In this document: positions 31,759 to 32,366 of the stretch, piece after piece | Numbering within the stretch: the first letter of the stretch is position 1 | How the letters are laid out: each line of letters starts with the position of its first letter | Assembly (NCBI GenBank): GCA_903854655.1 | Contig: CAINXC010000749.1 | Coordinates: 1 to 32,366 of the forward strand | Length of the DNA: 32,366 nt | Source of the DNA: an uncultured Verrucomicrobiota bacterium | GTDB taxonomy: Bacteria; Verrucomicrobiota; Verrucomicrobiia; Verrucomicrobiales; Verrucomicrobiaceae | Reading direction: 5' to 3' | Program-made: the position numbers and the translations under genes | The notes under the pieces: model-generated | Seen by the model: only the letters and a program-made list of their open reading frames with translations | Databases searched by the model: none | Told to the model about the DNA's origin: nothing

Positions 31759-32366
31759 ATGCCGATCATCACCTCCACCAAATCCAAGCCTGAGTACGAC
31801 GTCGCCATCGTCGGCTCCGGCGCGGGCGGCGGCCAGATGGCCTTCACGCTCACCATGGCCGGCCTCAAATGCGTGATGCTGGAGGCGGGTCGCAGCTATG
31901 TTCCTGAGGCGGAGACGGCGATGTTCCAGAGACCGGAGCACACCCCGCTCATGAACACACCCACGCCGGACAAGCACATGGGCTTCACCGATGCGACGGT
32001 GGACGGCGGCTGGGAGGTGCCCGGCGAGCCCTACACCCAGGCCAGCAGCAAGGAAGAGGAGAAGTTCTGGTGGTGGCGAGCGCGAATGTTAGGCGGTCGC
32101 ACCAACCACTGGGGCCGCATGTCGTTGCGCAACGGGCCGCATGATTTCAAGCCGCGCTCGCGCGACGGCCTTGGCTTCGACTGGCCGATCAGCTACGATG
32201 ACATCGAGCCGTATTACACCAAGGTTGAGATGCTCATCGGCGTGTTTGGCACGAATGAGGGACTCGAGAACACGCCCAGCTCGCCGGAGGGCGTGCTGCT
32301 GCCGGCGCCCAAAGGACGTGCTTCCGAGCTGTACCTGCAAAAGCACGCAAAGAAGCTCAACATCCC
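31759..32366 (+). CDS. GMC family oxidoreductase (3' partial)
   Basis: The gene starts at the ATG at 31759, 17 bp after the isomerase stop, and runs off the window after ~202 codons with no stop. The N-terminus is the FAD-binding Rossmann strand YDVAIVGSGAGGGQMAFTL, with LEAGRSYVP next (about residues 42-49). The WARMLGG-like segment here reads WWWRARMLGGRTNHWGRMSLR, followed by FDWPISYDDIEPYYTKVE, matching the large-subunit-type GMC oxidoreductases related to gluconate 2-dehydrogenase and glucoside 3-dehydrogenase. No classical Tat or Sec signal is seen at this start. By family it would oxidise a sugar or alcohol using FAD, perhaps with a partner small subunit encoded beyond the window. It is third in the DJ-1/isomerase operon divergent from the XylR regulator. 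Confidence 0.92.
   Translation, partial: MPIITSTKSKPEYDVAIVGSGAGGGQMAFTLTMAGLKCVMLEAGRSYVPEAETAMFQRPEHTPLMNTPTPDKHMGFTDATVDGGWEVPGEPYTQASSKEEEKFWWWRARMLGGRTNHWGRMSLRNGPHDFKPRSRDGLGFDWPISYDDIEPYYTKVEMLIGVFGTNEGLENTPSSPEGVLLPAPKGRASELYLQKHAKKLNI

Overview
The window looks like chromosomal DNA of a Verrucomicrobiota bacterium, most likely Verrucomicrobiaceae (Prosthecobacter-like). It is GC-rich, most starts lack a clear Shine-Dalgarno, and it carries families typical of the Planctomycetes-Verrucomicrobia group: a heme-motif DUF1587/1595/1592/1588/1585 protein beside a DUF1552 protein, a PQQ-type propeller with EF-hands, an ECF sigma factor facing a TPR kinase, a XylR-type AraC regulator, and very large repeat-rich surface proteins. 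The taxonomic call is an inference from gene content. No tRNA, rRNA, CRISPR array, transposase or phage gene was recognised.

Layout. 1-4.6 kb: 3' part of an autotransporter whose passenger contains a 354-bp tandem repeat array. 4.6-10.1 kb (minus strand): a small ribbon-helix-helix-like protein, a TlpA-like thioredoxin, an AlkD-like DNA glycosylase, a ~170-bp interspersed inverted-repeat element, glycyl-tRNA synthetase and an NAD-dependent sugar-nucleotide epimerase. 10.3-16.5 kb (plus strand): an exported PQQ/EF-hand propeller, then an IclR regulator coupled to a DUF1587/1592-family protein and a DUF1552 protein. A 41-bp palindrome abuts the iclR-type start codon. 16.5-19.4 kb: an AraC regulator divergent from a xylose-isomerase-like gene and a class I aldolase. 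The shared promoter region has two direct repeats 21 bp apart, and a strong hairpin ends the operon.

19.5-25.6 kb (minus strand): a giant exported protein with three beta-helix modules, an inserted lectin-like domain, and Calx-beta, Ig-like and InlB-like domains. It is split by a single frameshift at a G5 run. 25.9-28.9 kb: a sigma factor convergent with a membrane Ser/Thr kinase carrying TPR-like repeats, probably a regulatory pair. 29.0-32.4 kb: a XylR-like regulator divergent from a DJ-1/PfpI protein, a Tat-exported sugar isomerase/epimerase-like protein and a GMC oxidoreductase cut by the window end. This is probably an inducible sugar-oxidation operon.

Overall the window is a patchwork of three separately regulated carbohydrate or oxidative modules (IclR, AraC, XylR), housekeeping genes and two giant surface or secreted proteins. 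I see no defence or mobile system. The most interesting signals are the regulatory palindromes and repeats, the frameshift, the nested lectin domain and the interspersed repeat.
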